In this document: piece by piece, positions 8,312 to 16,935 of the stretch
How the letters are laid out: each line of letters opens with the position of its first letter
Numbering within the stretch: position 1 is the stretch's first letter
Origin: Saccharothrix saharensis
Lineage (GTDB): Bacteria > Actinomycetota > Actinomycetes > Mycobacteriales > Pseudonocardiaceae
DNA: 64,000 nucleotides
Direction of reading: 5' to 3'
Assembly (NCBI RefSeq): GCF_006716745.1
Contig: NZ_VFPP01000001.1
Coordinates: forward strand, 5,591,386 to 5,655,385
Made by a program: the position numbers and the translations under genes
The notes under the pieces: generated by a model
The model's input: the letters and a program-made list of their open reading frames with translations, nothing else
What the model was told of the DNA's origin: nothing
Database searches by the model: none

Positions 8312-9454
8312 GTGCGTCGTCGAATGCGTGGCCTCGCGGTGGCCGCGATCGCGCTGACCAGCGTTCTCACGATGGCCGCGTGTGCCAAGGACACCGGTGG
8401 GAACAACACCGGGTCCGGGTCCACCAACACCGCCGAGGGCTGCAAGCTGGCCGACAAGCCGCCTGCCGCCACCGCGACGTCCAGCAGCGCCGCGTCGAGC
8501 GAGAAGGTCGACGGCAGCGCCCTGAAGGTGGGTCTGGCCTACGACATCGGCGGCCGCGGCGACGCCTCGTTCAACGACTCCGCCGCGGCGGGGCTGGACA
8601 AGGCCAAGGCCGACTTCGGCATCGCGGAGGTCAAGGAGCTGACCGCCGCGCCGAACGAGCCGGAGGACGCCAAGCAGACCCGGCTGCGCCAGCTCGCGAG
8701 CGAGGGCTACAACCCGATCATCGGTGTCGGCTTCGCCTACGCCGAGTCGCTGAAGGTCGTCGCGCCGGAGTTCCCGAACGTCAAGTTCGCCATCGTGGAC
8801 GGCGCGGTCGAGGGCGCGGCGAACGTCACGCCGCTGCTGTTCGCCGAGGAGCAGGGTTCCTTCCTGGCCGGCGTCATCGCCGCCTACAAGTCGAAGTCCT
8901 GCCACATCGGCTTCGTCGGCGGTGTGGAGATCCCGCTGATCCAGAAGTTCGACGCGGGCTTCGCCCAGGGCGCCAAGACCGCCGCCCCGGACATCAAGAT
9001 CGAGAAGAAGTACCTGACCCCGGCGGGCGACTTCACCGGTTTCCAGGACCCGGCCAAGGGCCAGGAGGCCGCGACCGGCCAGATCGAGGCCGGCGCCGAC
9101 GTGCTCTACCACGCCGCGGGCGCCTCGGGCAAGGGCGTGTTCTCGGCCGCGAAGTCCGGCAACGCGCTGGCCATCGGCGTCGACTCCGACCAGTACAACC
9201 AGAAGACGGTCGAGGAGAGCAAGGACGTCATCGTCTCGTCCATGCTCAAGCGGGTCGACGTCGCGGTGTACGACTTCGTCAAGGCGGTCGCCAAGAACGA
9301 CCTGGCGAGCCTGCCGAAGGTGTTCGACCTGTCCGTGGACGGCGTCGGCTTCTCCACCTCGGGCGGCAAGATCGACGACAACCTGAAGGCGGTCCTCGAG
9401 GGCTACAAGGCCCAGATCATCGAGGGCAAGATCTCGGTCGAGTCCACGCCGTAA
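8312..9454 (+). CDS. BMP-family nucleoside-binding lipoprotein of an ABC transporter
   Basis: 380 residues from a GTG at 8312 with GGGAGGGAGA upstream; the alternative in-frame start at 8171 lacks a ribosome site and would bury the signal peptide. The N-terminus is a lipoprotein signal with lipobox MAAC (Cys24). The mature protein has the Bmp/Med fold signature: YDIGGRGDASFNDSA near the N-terminus, GVGFAYAESL, IVDGAV, and EEQGSFLAGVIAAYKS. This family captures purine and pyrimidine nucleosides outside the membrane. It heads a cluster of matching ATPase, two permeases, cytidine deaminase and thymidine phosphorylase, which supports nucleosides as substrate. Confidence 0.93.
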   Translation: MRRRMRGLAVAAIALTSVLTMAACAKDTGGNNTGSGSTNTAEGCKLADKPPAATATSSSAASSEKVDGSALKVGLAYDIGGRGDASFNDSAAAGLDKAKADFGIAEVKELTAAPNEPEDAKQTRLRQLASEGYNPIIGVGFAYAESLKVVAPEFPNVKFAIVDGAVEGAANVTPLLFAEEQGSFLAGVIAAYKSKSCHIGFVGGVEIPLIQKFDAGFAQGAKTAAPDIKIEKKYLTPAGDFTGFQDPAKGQEAATGQIEAGADVLYHAAGASGKGVFSAAKSGNALAIGVDSDQYNQKTVEESKDVIVSSMLKRVDVAVYDFVKAVAKNDLASLPKVFDLSVDGVGFSTSGGKIDDNLKAVLEGYKAQIIEGKISVESTP

Positions 9455-9471
9455 CCCCATCCGGCCTCCGG

Positions 9472-9511
9472 CGCACTGGGCCCTGCGAGCACCCTCGCGG
9501 GGCCCAGTGCG
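9472..9511 (+). terminator. Strong hairpin between lipoprotein and ATPase genes
   Basis: Arms 9472-9489 and 9494-9511 pair over 18 bp with one G-U wobble around a CACC loop. There is no U-tract. It starts 18 nt after the lipoprotein stop and ends 40 nt before the ATPase start. A hairpin here would partly terminate transcription or protect the 3' end of the lipoprotein message, giving more binding protein than transporter (inference). Confidence 0.7.
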
Positions 9512-9551
9512 TGGTTAGCCCCGGCGCAGCCGGAGATCAGACGGAGCTTCC

Positions 9552-11093
9552 ATGAACGCTACGACCCCTGCCGTCGTCCTGTCGGGCATCACCAAGCGCT
9601 TCCCGGGTGTCGTCGCCAACAGCGACGTGCACCTGAGCGTGCAGGTCGGCGAGGTGCACGCGCTGTGCGGTGAGAACGGCGCGGGCAAGTCCACCCTGAT
9701 GAAGATCCTCTACGGGATGCAGCAGCCCGACGAGGGCACCATCGAGGTGGCGGGCCGGCAGGTCCGGTTCCGCACGCCCGCCGACGCGATCAAGGCCGGC
9801 ATCGGCATGGTGCACCAGCACTTCATGCTCGCCGACAACCTGACCGTGCAGGAGAACGTCGTGCTCGGCGCGGAGTCGCTGCACGGCATCGGCGGCCGGG
9901 CGCGCAAGCGCATCCTGGAGCTGGCCGACGCCACCGGCCTGAACGTCGACCCCGGCGTGCTGGTCGAACGACTCGGCGTGGCCGACCGGCAGCGGGTCGA
10001 GATCCTCAAGGTGCTCTACCGGGGCGCCAAGGTGATCATCCTGGACGAGCCGACCGCCGTGCTCGTGCCGCAGGAGGTCGACGAGCTGTTCGCCACCCTG
10101 CGCGGGATGCAGCAGCAGGGCTTCACGTTCCTGTTCATCTCGCACAAGCTCGACGAGGTGCGCGCGATCGCGGACTCCGTCACGATCATCCGCCGCGGCA
10201 CCACCGTGGGCACCGCCGACCCGAAGGCGGTCAGCTCCCGCCAGCTCGCCGAGATGATGGTCGGCAGCGAGCTGCCCAGCCCGGAGACGCGTGAGTCCAC
10301 CGTGACCGACCGCGTCGTGCTCAGCGTGGAGAACCTGGGGCTGGTCGCCGCGGAGGGCACCCGGCCCGTGCTCGACGACATCGACCTGGTCGTGCGCGCG
10401 GGCGAGATCGTCGGCATCGCGGGCGTCGAGGGCAACGGTCAGACCGAGCTGGTCGAGACGATCATGGGCATGCGCAAGGCGCACCACGGGCGAGTGCTGC
10501 TCGTCGACCGCGACCTCACCAAGCTCGGCACGCTGGCCCGCCGCGAAGCGGGCATCGGCTACATCCCCGAGGACCGGCACCGCCAGGGCCTGCTGCTCAC
10601 GCAGCCGCTGTGGGCCAACCGCATCCTCGGCCACCAGACCCGCCGCCCGGTGGCGAAGGGCCAGTGGCTCGACCTGCCGGGCGCGAAGCAGGACACCAAG
10701 CGCATCGTCGAGGACTTCGACGTGCGCACACCCGGCATCGACGTGGCCGCGGTCGCGCTGTCCGGCGGCAACCAGCAGAAGCTCGTGGTCGGCCGGGAGC
10801 TCTCCGGCGACCCCGTGCTGCTCATCGCGTCGCACCCGACCCGCGGCGTGGACGTCGGCGCTCAGGCGCTGATCTGGGACGAGATCCGCAACGCCCGCGC
10901 CCGCGGCCTGGCCGTGCTGCTGATCTCGGCGGACCTGGACGAGCTGATCGGCCTGTCCGACACCATCCGGGTGATGCTGCGCGGCCGGCTGGTCGCGGAC
11001 GCCGACCCGGCCACGGTCACCCCGGAAGACCTCGGCAGTGCGATGACCGGCGTCACGAGCGCCGAGCACGCGTCGGAATCGGAAGGCGAGTAA
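9552..11093 (+). CDS. Nucleoside/simple-sugar ABC transporter ATPase (two ATPase domains)
   Basis: 513 residues with two fused nucleotide-binding domains, as in the RbsA/BmpB-type group. The first has Walker A GENGAGKST (40-48) and Walker B IILDEPTAVL. The second has a degenerate P-loop (GVEGNGQTEL), a good signature LSGGNQQK and a degenerate Walker B (LLIASHPTRGVD), which is normal for this family where one site is catalytically weak. It energises uptake through the two permeases that follow. The stop overlaps the next start as TAATG, indicating translational coupling. Confidence 0.93.
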   Translation: MNATTPAVVLSGITKRFPGVVANSDVHLSVQVGEVHALCGENGAGKSTLMKILYGMQQPDEGTIEVAGRQVRFRTPADAIKAGIGMVHQHFMLADNLTVQENVVLGAESLHGIGGRARKRILELADATGLNVDPGVLVERLGVADRQRVEILKVLYRGAKVIILDEPTAVLVPQEVDELFATLRGMQQQGFTFLFISHKLDEVRAIADSVTIIRRGTTVGTADPKAVSSRQLAEMMVGSELPSPETRESTVTDRVVLSVENLGLVAAEGTRPVLDDIDLVVRAGEIVGIAGVEGNGQTELVETIMGMRKAHHGRVLLVDRDLTKLGTLARREAGIGYIPEDRHRQGLLLTQPLWANRILGHQTRRPVAKGQWLDLPGAKQDTKRIVEDFDVRTPGIDVAAVALSGGNQQKLVVGRELSGDPVLLIASHPTRGVDVGAQALIWDEIRNARARGLAVLLISADLDELIGLSDTIRVMLRGRLVADADPATVTPEDLGSAMTGVTSAEHASESEGE

Positions 11094-12163
11094 TGGGAAT
11101 CTTGCGCGGCAAGCTGCTGCCGCCGGTCCTGGCGATCCTGTTCTCCGCCCTGCTGTGCGGCATCGCGCTGGTGGTGTCCGGCGCGAACCCGCTGCGGGCG
11201 TTCGGGGTGATGCTGTCGCAGGTCGGCGAGGGCACCACCGCCGTCGACATCATCAACAGCACCGGCACCTACTACATCGCGGCGCTGGCGGTGGCGATCG
11301 GGTTCCAGATGAACCTGTTCAACATCGGCGTCGAGGGCCAGTACCGGGTCGCGGCGGTCGTCGCGGCCGTGGTCGGCGGCTCGATCGCCCTGCCGCCCGG
11401 CCTGCACGCCCTGGTGATCATCCTGACCGCCGCCGTGGCGGGTGCGCTGTGGGCCGCGATCCCGGCGATCCTCAAGGTGACGCGCGGCGTCAACGAGGTC
11501 ATCTCCACGATCATGATGAACGGCCTGGCGCTCGGCCTGGCCGCGTACCTGATCGGCGCGGACGTGTTCGGCGAGCTGCGCGGCAACAACATCCGCACGC
11601 CGGAGATCCCGGAGAGCGGCTGGGTGCCCGGCATCCCGCTCGGCTCGTCCGGCACGGTGTTCGGCCTGGTGTTCCTGGCCGCGCTGCTGGGCATCGGCTA
11701 CTGGGTGATGATGAACCGCACCCGCTTCGGCTTCGAGCTGCGCGCGTCCGGCGAGTCGTCCACGGCCGCCGCCGCGGGTGGCGTAAACGCCAAGAAGATG
11801 GTGCTGATCGCCATGCTGCTCTCCGGCGGCATCGCGGGCCTGGTCTCCATGCCGGAGATCCTGGGCCGCGACCACACCTACAACCTGAACTTCCCGGCCG
11901 GCATCGGCTTCTCCGGCATCGCGATCGCGCTGCTCGGGCGCAACCACCCGGGCGGCATCGCGTTCGGCGCGCTGCTGTGGGCGTTCCTGGACAAGTCGGG
12001 TCTCGCCCTGGACAACGTCGGCGTGCCCCGGGAGATCGTGACGATCATGCAGGGCGCGATCGTGCTCTCGGTCGTCGTTGCCTACGAGGTGGTCCGCCGG
12101 TTCGAACTGGCCGCCCAGCAGCGGCAGGTCGGCCGGCAGCTCGGAACGGTGGATGCGGCATGA
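11093..12163 (+). CDS. Nucleoside ABC transporter permease 1
   Basis: 356 residues from the ATG at 11093 that shares a base with the ATPase stop. It has about nine hydrophobic segments and the family signatures FNIGVEGQ and TRGVNEVISTIMMN near the middle, typical of BPD_transp_2 permeases that pair with BMP lipoproteins. It forms the membrane channel together with the next gene. Its stop overlaps the start of permease 2 as ATGA. Confidence 0.92.
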   Translation: MGILRGKLLPPVLAILFSALLCGIALVVSGANPLRAFGVMLSQVGEGTTAVDIINSTGTYYIAALAVAIGFQMNLFNIGVEGQYRVAAVVAAVVGGSIALPPGLHALVIILTAAVAGALWAAIPAILKVTRGVNEVISTIMMNGLALGLAAYLIGADVFGELRGNNIRTPEIPESGWVPGIPLGSSGTVFGLVFLAALLGIGYWVMMNRTRFGFELRASGESSTAAAAGGVNAKKMVLIAMLLSGGIAGLVSMPEILGRDHTYNLNFPAGIGFSGIAIALLGRNHPGGIAFGALLWAFLDKSGLALDNVGVPREIVTIMQGAIVLSVVVAYEVVRRFELAAQQRQVGRQLGTVDAA

Positions 12164-13425
12164 GTACTTCCTTGATGAACCCGTCCGAGGCCCCCACCAC
12201 CGTTCCGCCGCCCCGCAAGGCGCGTCGGATCCCCGGTTGGGCCGTCGGCGCGTTGGGCGTGGCCGGCGCGGTCGTGCTGCTGTCGACCACGTCGTACCTG
12301 ACCGACGTCCCCCAGCTGACGTCCACCGGCACCATCCAGACCGCCGTGCGGCTGGCGCTGCCGATCCTGCTGGCCGCCCTCGGCGGTCTCTGGGCGGAAC
12401 GCGCGGGCGTGGTGAACATCGGCCTCGAAGGCATGATGATCATGGGCACGTGGGGTGCGGCGTGGGCCGGCTACCAGTGGGGCCCGTGGGCGGCGCTGGT
12501 CTCGGCGGCCGTGTTCGGCGCGCTGGGCGGCCTGCTCCACGCCATCGCGACGGTGACGTTCGGCGTGAACCACATCGTCTCCGGCGTCGCGATCAACCTG
12601 CTCGGCGCGGGCCTGACCAAGTACCTGTCGACGCTGATCTTCTTCCCGCTGTCGAGCAACCCGCGCGAGTCACCCGCCGTGCCGAAGTTCGACACCTACT
12701 CCGCGTCCGGCCTCTCGGACTGGCTCGGTGAGCTCGAAGCGCAGCAGCGGGTGGGCCTGTCCGACGTCGCCGGCATCCTGCGCGGCCTGATCACCGGCGT
12801 CTCGCCGCTGACCATGATCGCCATCCTGCTGGTGATCGGCAGCTACCTGGTGCTCTGGCGGACCCGGTTCGGCCTGCGGCTGCGGTCGTGCGGCGAGAAC
12901 CCGGTCGCCGCCGAATCCCTCGGCGTCAACGTCTACCTCTACAAGTACGTCGCGGTGATCTCCTCGGGCGCCCTTGCCGGCATCGGCGGCGCGGCCCTCG
13001 TGCTCAACCCGGGCCAGCCGGGCTACCTGGAGGGCCAGACCAACGGCCGCGGCTTCATCGGCCTGGCCGCCATGATCTTCGGCAACTGGCGCCCCGGCGG
13101 CCTGCTCGGCGGCGCGGCCCTGTTCGGCTACGCCGACGGCCTCCAGCTCCGCTCGGGCGGCAAGACGTTCCTCGCCCTGGTCTACGGCGCCGTGCTGCTG
13201 CTCGTCGTGATCGTGATCTGGCAGCTCGTCCGCCGCCGCTGGTTCGCCGCCGCGTTCGGCATCCTGGCCGCCGGCCTGCTCTACGCCGTCTACTACTCGG
13301 TGGACGAGGTCCCCAGCGAGCTGACCACGTACGCGCCGCACCTGGTGACGCTGGTCGTGCTGGCCGTCGCATCGCAACGCCTGCGAATGCCCGCCGCGGA
13401 CGGCGTGGTGTACCGCCGTGGTTGA
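12160..13425 (+). CDS. Nucleoside ABC transporter permease 2
   Basis: 421 residues, ATG at 12160 overlapping the previous stop by 4 nt. A cytoplasmic Pro-rich head is followed by multiple membrane segments and the signatures VVNIGLEGMMIMG and FGVNHIVSGVAIN, paralogous to those of permease 1. The C-terminus adds extra hydrophobic helices beyond the core permease, somewhat longer than usual. It overlaps the cytidine deaminase start by 8 nt, linking import to nucleoside breakdown. Confidence 0.92.
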   Translation: MSTSLMNPSEAPTTVPPPRKARRIPGWAVGALGVAGAVVLLSTTSYLTDVPQLTSTGTIQTAVRLALPILLAALGGLWAERAGVVNIGLEGMMIMGTWGAAWAGYQWGPWAALVSAAVFGALGGLLHAIATVTFGVNHIVSGVAINLLGAGLTKYLSTLIFFPLSSNPRESPAVPKFDTYSASGLSDWLGELEAQQRVGLSDVAGILRGLITGVSPLTMIAILLVIGSYLVLWRTRFGLRLRSCGENPVAAESLGVNVYLYKYVAVISSGALAGIGGAALVLNPGQPGYLEGQTNGRGFIGLAAMIFGNWRPGGLLGGAALFGYADGLQLRSGGKTFLALVYGAVLLLVVIVIWQLVRRRWFAAAFGILAAGLLYAVYYSVDEVPSELTTYAPHLVTLVVLAVASQRLRMPAADGVVYRRG

Positions 13426-13807
13426 CATCGACTGGGAGCTGCTCCGCGCCCGTGCCGTCGAAGCCGCCCACTCCGCCTACTGCCCGTACTCCGGGCTCCA
13501 GGTGGGTGCGGCGGCCGTGTGCGACGACGGTCGGATCGTCGTCGGCTGCAACGTGGAGAACGCCGCCTACGGCGTCGGCCTGTGCGCCGAGTGCACCCTC
13601 GCCGGCCAGTTCACCCTGACCGGCGGGGGCAGGCTCGTCGCCCTCGCCTGCCGCAGCGGCGCGGGTGAGCTGCTGATGCCGTGCGGCCGGTGCCGCCAGG
13701 TGATCCACGAGCTGGGCGGCGCGTCGTGCCTGATCGACACCCCGTCCGGCATCCTCCCGATGAGCAGGGTGCTGCCCGACGCGTTCGGCCCGGAGGACCT
13801 GCCATGA
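13418..13807 (+). CDS. cdd: Cytidine deaminase
   Basis: 129 residues, the normal size for the tetrameric form. GTG start at 13418 lies inside the permease gene. Zinc and catalytic residues are visible: C56-A-E58 (the glutamate is the proton shuttle) and PCGRC with C89 and C92. It converts cytidine and deoxycytidine to uridine and deoxyuridine. Its stop overlaps the thymidine phosphorylase start as ATGA, so imported pyrimidine nucleosides pass directly from transporter to deaminase to phosphorylase. Confidence 0.96.
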   Translation: MVDIDWELLRARAVEAAHSAYCPYSGLQVGAAAVCDDGRIVVGCNVENAAYGVGLCAECTLAGQFTLTGGGRLVALACRSGAGELLMPCGRCRQVIHELGGASCLIDTPSGILPMSRVLPDAFGPEDLP

Positions 13808-15078
13808 CCCACACCGCAGTGGACGTGATCCGGGCCAAGCGCGACGGCCACCGCCTGACCGACGCCCAGATCGACTGGGTGGTGGACGCCTACACCCGCG
13901 GCGTCGTCGCCGACGAGCAGATGTCCGCGCTGGCCATGGCGATCTACCTGAACGGCATGGACGCCGCCGAAACGGCCCGCTGGACCCGCGCCATGGTCGA
14001 CTCGGGCGAGAAGCTGACCCTGGACGTCGGCCGCCCCACCGTGGACAAGCACTCCACGGGCGGGGTCGGCGACAAGATCACCCTGCCCCTCGCGCCGCTG
14101 GTCGCCGCCTGCGGTGCCGCCGTGCCGCAGCTCTCCGGCCGCGGCCTCGGCCACACCGGCGGCACGCTGGACAAGCTGGAGTCCATCCCCGGCTGGCGGG
14201 CTCAGCTCTCCGTGGACGAGGTGACCTCGCAGCTCCGCTCGGTGGGCGCCGTCATCTGCGCCGCCACCTCCGGCCTCGCCCCCGCCGACAAGAAGCTCTA
14301 CGCGCTGCGCGACGTCACCAGCACCGTCGAGTCGATCCCCCTGATCGCCTCGTCGATCATGTCGAAGAAGATCGCCGAAGGCGCGGAAGCCCTCGTGCTG
14401 GACGTCAAGGTCGGCTCGGGCGCCTTCATGAAGTCCCTCGACCAAGCCCGCGCCCTCGCCGAAGCCCTCGTCTCCATCGGCGTCGACCACGGCCTGCGCA
14501 TCTCCGCGCTCCTCACCGACATGTCCGTCCCGCTGGGCCACGCCGTCGGCAACGCCGTGGAAGTCGCCGAGTCGGTCGAAGTGCTGCGGGGCAACGGCCC
14601 CTCGGACATCGTCGACCTGACCGTCGCGCTGGCCGAGGAGATGCTGTCCCGCGCCGGCGTCGACGCCTCTCCCCGTGAGGTCCTGGCCTCCGGTGAGGCT
14701 TACGAGACCTGGGCCCGCATGATCCGCGCCCAGGGCGGCGACCCCGACGCCCCCCTCCCGACCGCCGAGCACAAGCACACCGTCACCGCCCCGGCCGACG
14801 GCTACCTGACCACCCTCGACGCCTACGCGGTGGGCGTCGCCGCCTGGCGCCTGGGCGCCGGCCGCGCCCGCAAGGAGGACCCGGTCCAACCGGGCGCGGG
14901 CATCCTCTGCCTGGCCAAACCGGGCGACCGCGTCACCGAGGGCCAACCACTGCTCGAACTGCACACCGACACCCCGGACGCCATCCCCGCCGCCCTGGAA
15001 GCGCTCGGCACCGGCTACGCGATCGGGGACACCCCGCCACCGACCACCCCGCTGGTCCTCGACACCGTCCGCGGCTGA
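13804..15078 (+). CDS. deoA: Thymidine (pyrimidine nucleoside) phosphorylase
   Basis: 424 residues, ATG at 13804 overlapping cdd by 4 nt. Family marks include the phosphate-binding KHSTGGVGDK near residue 80, GRGLGHTGGTLDKLE, and the ASSIMSKKIAEGA segment followed by LDVKVGSGAFMK. It cleaves thymidine or deoxyuridine with phosphate to base and 2-deoxyribose-1-phosphate. Uracil can then go to Upp, and the sugar phosphate to the mutase and DeoC encoded elsewhere in the window. Last gene before a strong hairpin. Confidence 0.96.
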   Translation: MTHTAVDVIRAKRDGHRLTDAQIDWVVDAYTRGVVADEQMSALAMAIYLNGMDAAETARWTRAMVDSGEKLTLDVGRPTVDKHSTGGVGDKITLPLAPLVAACGAAVPQLSGRGLGHTGGTLDKLESIPGWRAQLSVDEVTSQLRSVGAVICAATSGLAPADKKLYALRDVTSTVESIPLIASSIMSKKIAEGAEALVLDVKVGSGAFMKSLDQARALAEALVSIGVDHGLRISALLTDMSVPLGHAVGNAVEVAESVEVLRGNGPSDIVDLTVALAEEMLSRAGVDASPREVLASGEAYETWARMIRAQGGDPDAPLPTAEHKHTVTAPADGYLTTLDAYAVGVAAWRLGAGRARKEDPVQPGAGILCLAKPGDRVTEGQPLLELHTDTPDAIPAALEALGTGYAIGDTPPPTTPLVLDTVRG

Positions 15079-15268
15079 AACCGGCGGTGCCCTGGTCACC
15101 GCCACCCGCACCGGTGACAACGCGATGCGGCGAGCGGTCAGCGGACCACGTCGCACGACACGGTGTGACCTCGAACGTCCGTACCGGCGGGCCGAAGGCG
15201 GAGACGACCCCACTCCAGGGCGGAGGTGCCTGCGGAGCCCGGCGTGTGCGAAGGATCGGACCACCAAC

Positions 15269-15308
15269 GGAGAAGGCCCGGGCCGCAACCGCGGCCCGGG
15301 CCTTCTCC
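15269..15308. terminator. Bidirectional hairpin between deoA and the convergent coiled-coil gene
   Basis: A perfect 18-bp stem (15269-15286 with 15291-15308) closes on the tetraloop AACC. It lies between two convergent genes, the standard position for a shared terminator. T-tracts are short, as is common in high-GC actinomycetes. The 15079-15268 stretch before it holds no supported gene. Confidence 0.85.
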
Positions 15309-15318
15309 ACACCAGCGC

Positions 15319-16551
15319 TCAGGCGCCCTCAGCCGTCAAGTCGTCGTCGTCCACGTTCCGGTTGTCGCCGGGCTTGGGACCGTTCTTCCGGGTCCGCCGC
15401 TGCGGCCGGGGCAGGGCGGTGGGCGGCGGGGGCGGGGTGGGGGAGCCGCCGCCGAGGATCAGCTCCGCGAACGTGGCCATGGCCTCGTCCAACTGGCCGC
15501 CGATGCGCAGCTCCGACTCCTGGTTGCTCTTGCGCACCAGGCCGGCCAGGGACTCCGCGTCCGGCCGCGTCGACAGCGTGCCCTCGACCTTGGCGATGCC
15601 CTGCTCCACCACGCCGGACAGCTCGCCGAGCCGTGCCGCGAAGTCGTCCTCGACCGAGTCGAGCCGGGTCGCCATCGTGTCCAGGCGCGACGTGACCTGC
15701 TCCAGGCGCTGGGCCAGCGCCTCCAGCCGGTCGGTCGAGTCGACCTGGTCGCGGGTCTCGTCCAACGCCGCGTGCAGCGCCTCGCGCGCCTCGTCGAGCT
15801 TGCCCGTCAACGTGCTCCGCGTGTCCGCCAACGATGCCGTCAACGACTCGCGCGTCTCGGTGAGGCCCGCGTGCAGCCCGTCGCGCGTGCTGTTGATGTT
15901 GTCGCGGGTCTCGTCCAGCCTGACGTTCAGGCTGCCCGCGGACTCCGTGACGGACCGCTGCAACGCCTCGCGGGTGCCGTCGAGGTGCTCGTGCACGCCC
16001 TCGTCGACCTCGTCCAGCCGGCCGCGCAGCGCGGCCTCCAGCGCCTCGATCCGCTCGCGCAGCGGCCCGGTCACCGCGCCCGGCACCTGGTCGACCTTGC
16101 CGTCCTGCTTGTCCAGGTGGCCGTCGAGGTCGTCCAGCCGCTTGTGGATGTGGGCGAGCTTGTCCTCCAAGCCGTCCATCCGCCCGGCGACACCCTCGAA
16201 CCGGCCCGCCACCCCGTCGAGCCGACCGTCGAGCTGCGCGAACGGCTTGGCGAGCTTGTCGACCAGGCCCTCGACGGCCCGGCCGATGCTCTGCACCGCG
16301 TTGTCCTGCGCCTCCAGCCTGGCCAGCGCCTCGTCCAGCCGCTCGGCCAGCACGCTGACCTCGGTCCGGTCGGGCAGCTCGGACAGGCGCTTGCGAACGG
16401 AACCCAGCGATTCGAGCGGGGACATCCGCGCGTGGATCTCGTCCAGTGCGTCGAAGATCTGCTGCTGTTCGCTCTCACGGATCTCCGCGGCGCGCGTGAG
16501 CATGTTGCGCATCCGATCGAAGGACATCGTGGAGTTGTTGTTCTCGTTCAC
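15319..16551 (-). CDS. Long coiled-coil protein of unknown function
   Basis: 410 residues if started at the GTG at 16551; an upstream in-frame extension to 16737 looks non-coding. Residues about 5-350 are almost entirely predicted coiled coil, with LDE/LDG/TRE heptad-like repetition (for example LDETRDNINSTRDGLHAGL). The tail is a Pro-rich segment, a basic patch (PQRRTRKNG) and an acidic end (DDDDLTAEGA). No membrane segment or catalytic motif is present. Such proteins act as structural or polar scaffolds in actinomycetes, but no family was recognised. It is convergent with deoA and divergent from add. Confidence 0.8.
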   Translation of the reverse strand: MNENNNSTMSFDRMRNMLTRAAEIRESEQQQIFDALDEIHARMSPLESLGSVRKRLSELPDRTEVSVLAERLDEALARLEAQDNAVQSIGRAVEGLVDKLAKPFAQLDGRLDGVAGRFEGVAGRMDGLEDKLAHIHKRLDDLDGHLDKQDGKVDQVPGAVTGPLRERIEALEAALRGRLDEVDEGVHEHLDGTREALQRSVTESAGSLNVRLDETRDNINSTRDGLHAGLTETRESLTASLADTRSTLTGKLDEAREALHAALDETRDQVDSTDRLEALAQRLEQVTSRLDTMATRLDSVEDDFAARLGELSGVVEQGIAKVEGTLSTRPDAESLAGLVRKSNQESELRIGGQLDEAMATFAELILGGGSPTPPPPPTALPRPQRRTRKNGPKPGDNRNVDDDDLTAEGA

Positions 16552-16935
16552 GGCTCGGGTGCCTTCGTCCAGGGGAGGGGAGACCTCCGGGAGCCTAACC
16601 AGGTTGGGGCGGTGGGCAGTAGCGCCCCCCGACCGGGACCGCCTGGATCGACCTTGCGTGTACTCCGTTGGAGTGACGATCACCGACCCTACCCCAACGT
16701 AACCGCCGGCGCGCCTATGACTGCACCCCGTGAGCATCCGCCGTGTGAGTGACTAAAGTCCGGCGACCAGTAGCGGAAAGTTCTGCATCACGACTGCACA
16801 ACGGCTTCCGGTCGGCCAAAGCGCCACTCGACCGAGTGGTTCTGAACACACCCGGTGACCTAGGGGTGATCATAGCGGATCATGATCATCGCAGGTCGGA
16901 ACGACACGGCACGTCACCGGTATACGGTGACGCCC
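16552..16935. other. Divergent intergenic region (384 bp) upstream of add
   Basis: Contains the promoters of the coiled-coil gene and of add. GATCAT occurs at 16868-16873, 16878-16883 and 16884-16889, the last two forming the palindrome ATGATCAT; this cluster about 50-65 bp before the add start is a possible operator. A hairpin next to the add start is listed separately. No supported gene is seen in the remainder. Confidence 0.45.
16912..16932 (+). promoter_or_regulatory. Perfect inverted repeat overlapping the add ribosome binding site
   Basis: CGTCACCG (16912-16919) and CGGTGACG (16925-16932) pair over 8 bp around GTATA, ending 3 nt before the ATG at 16936. The right arm contains GGTGA, the only Shine-Dalgarno-like sequence for this start. 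It could be a hairpin hiding the ribosome site or a repressor-binding dyad. TATAC in the loop might instead be part of a -10 box, which would make the transcript nearly leaderless. Confidence 0.5.

Noticed and set aside
16552..16737. Upstream extension of the coiled-coil protein
   Set aside because: Composition changes abruptly from coiled coil to Arg/Gly-rich sequence, and the promoter region of the gene must lie here.
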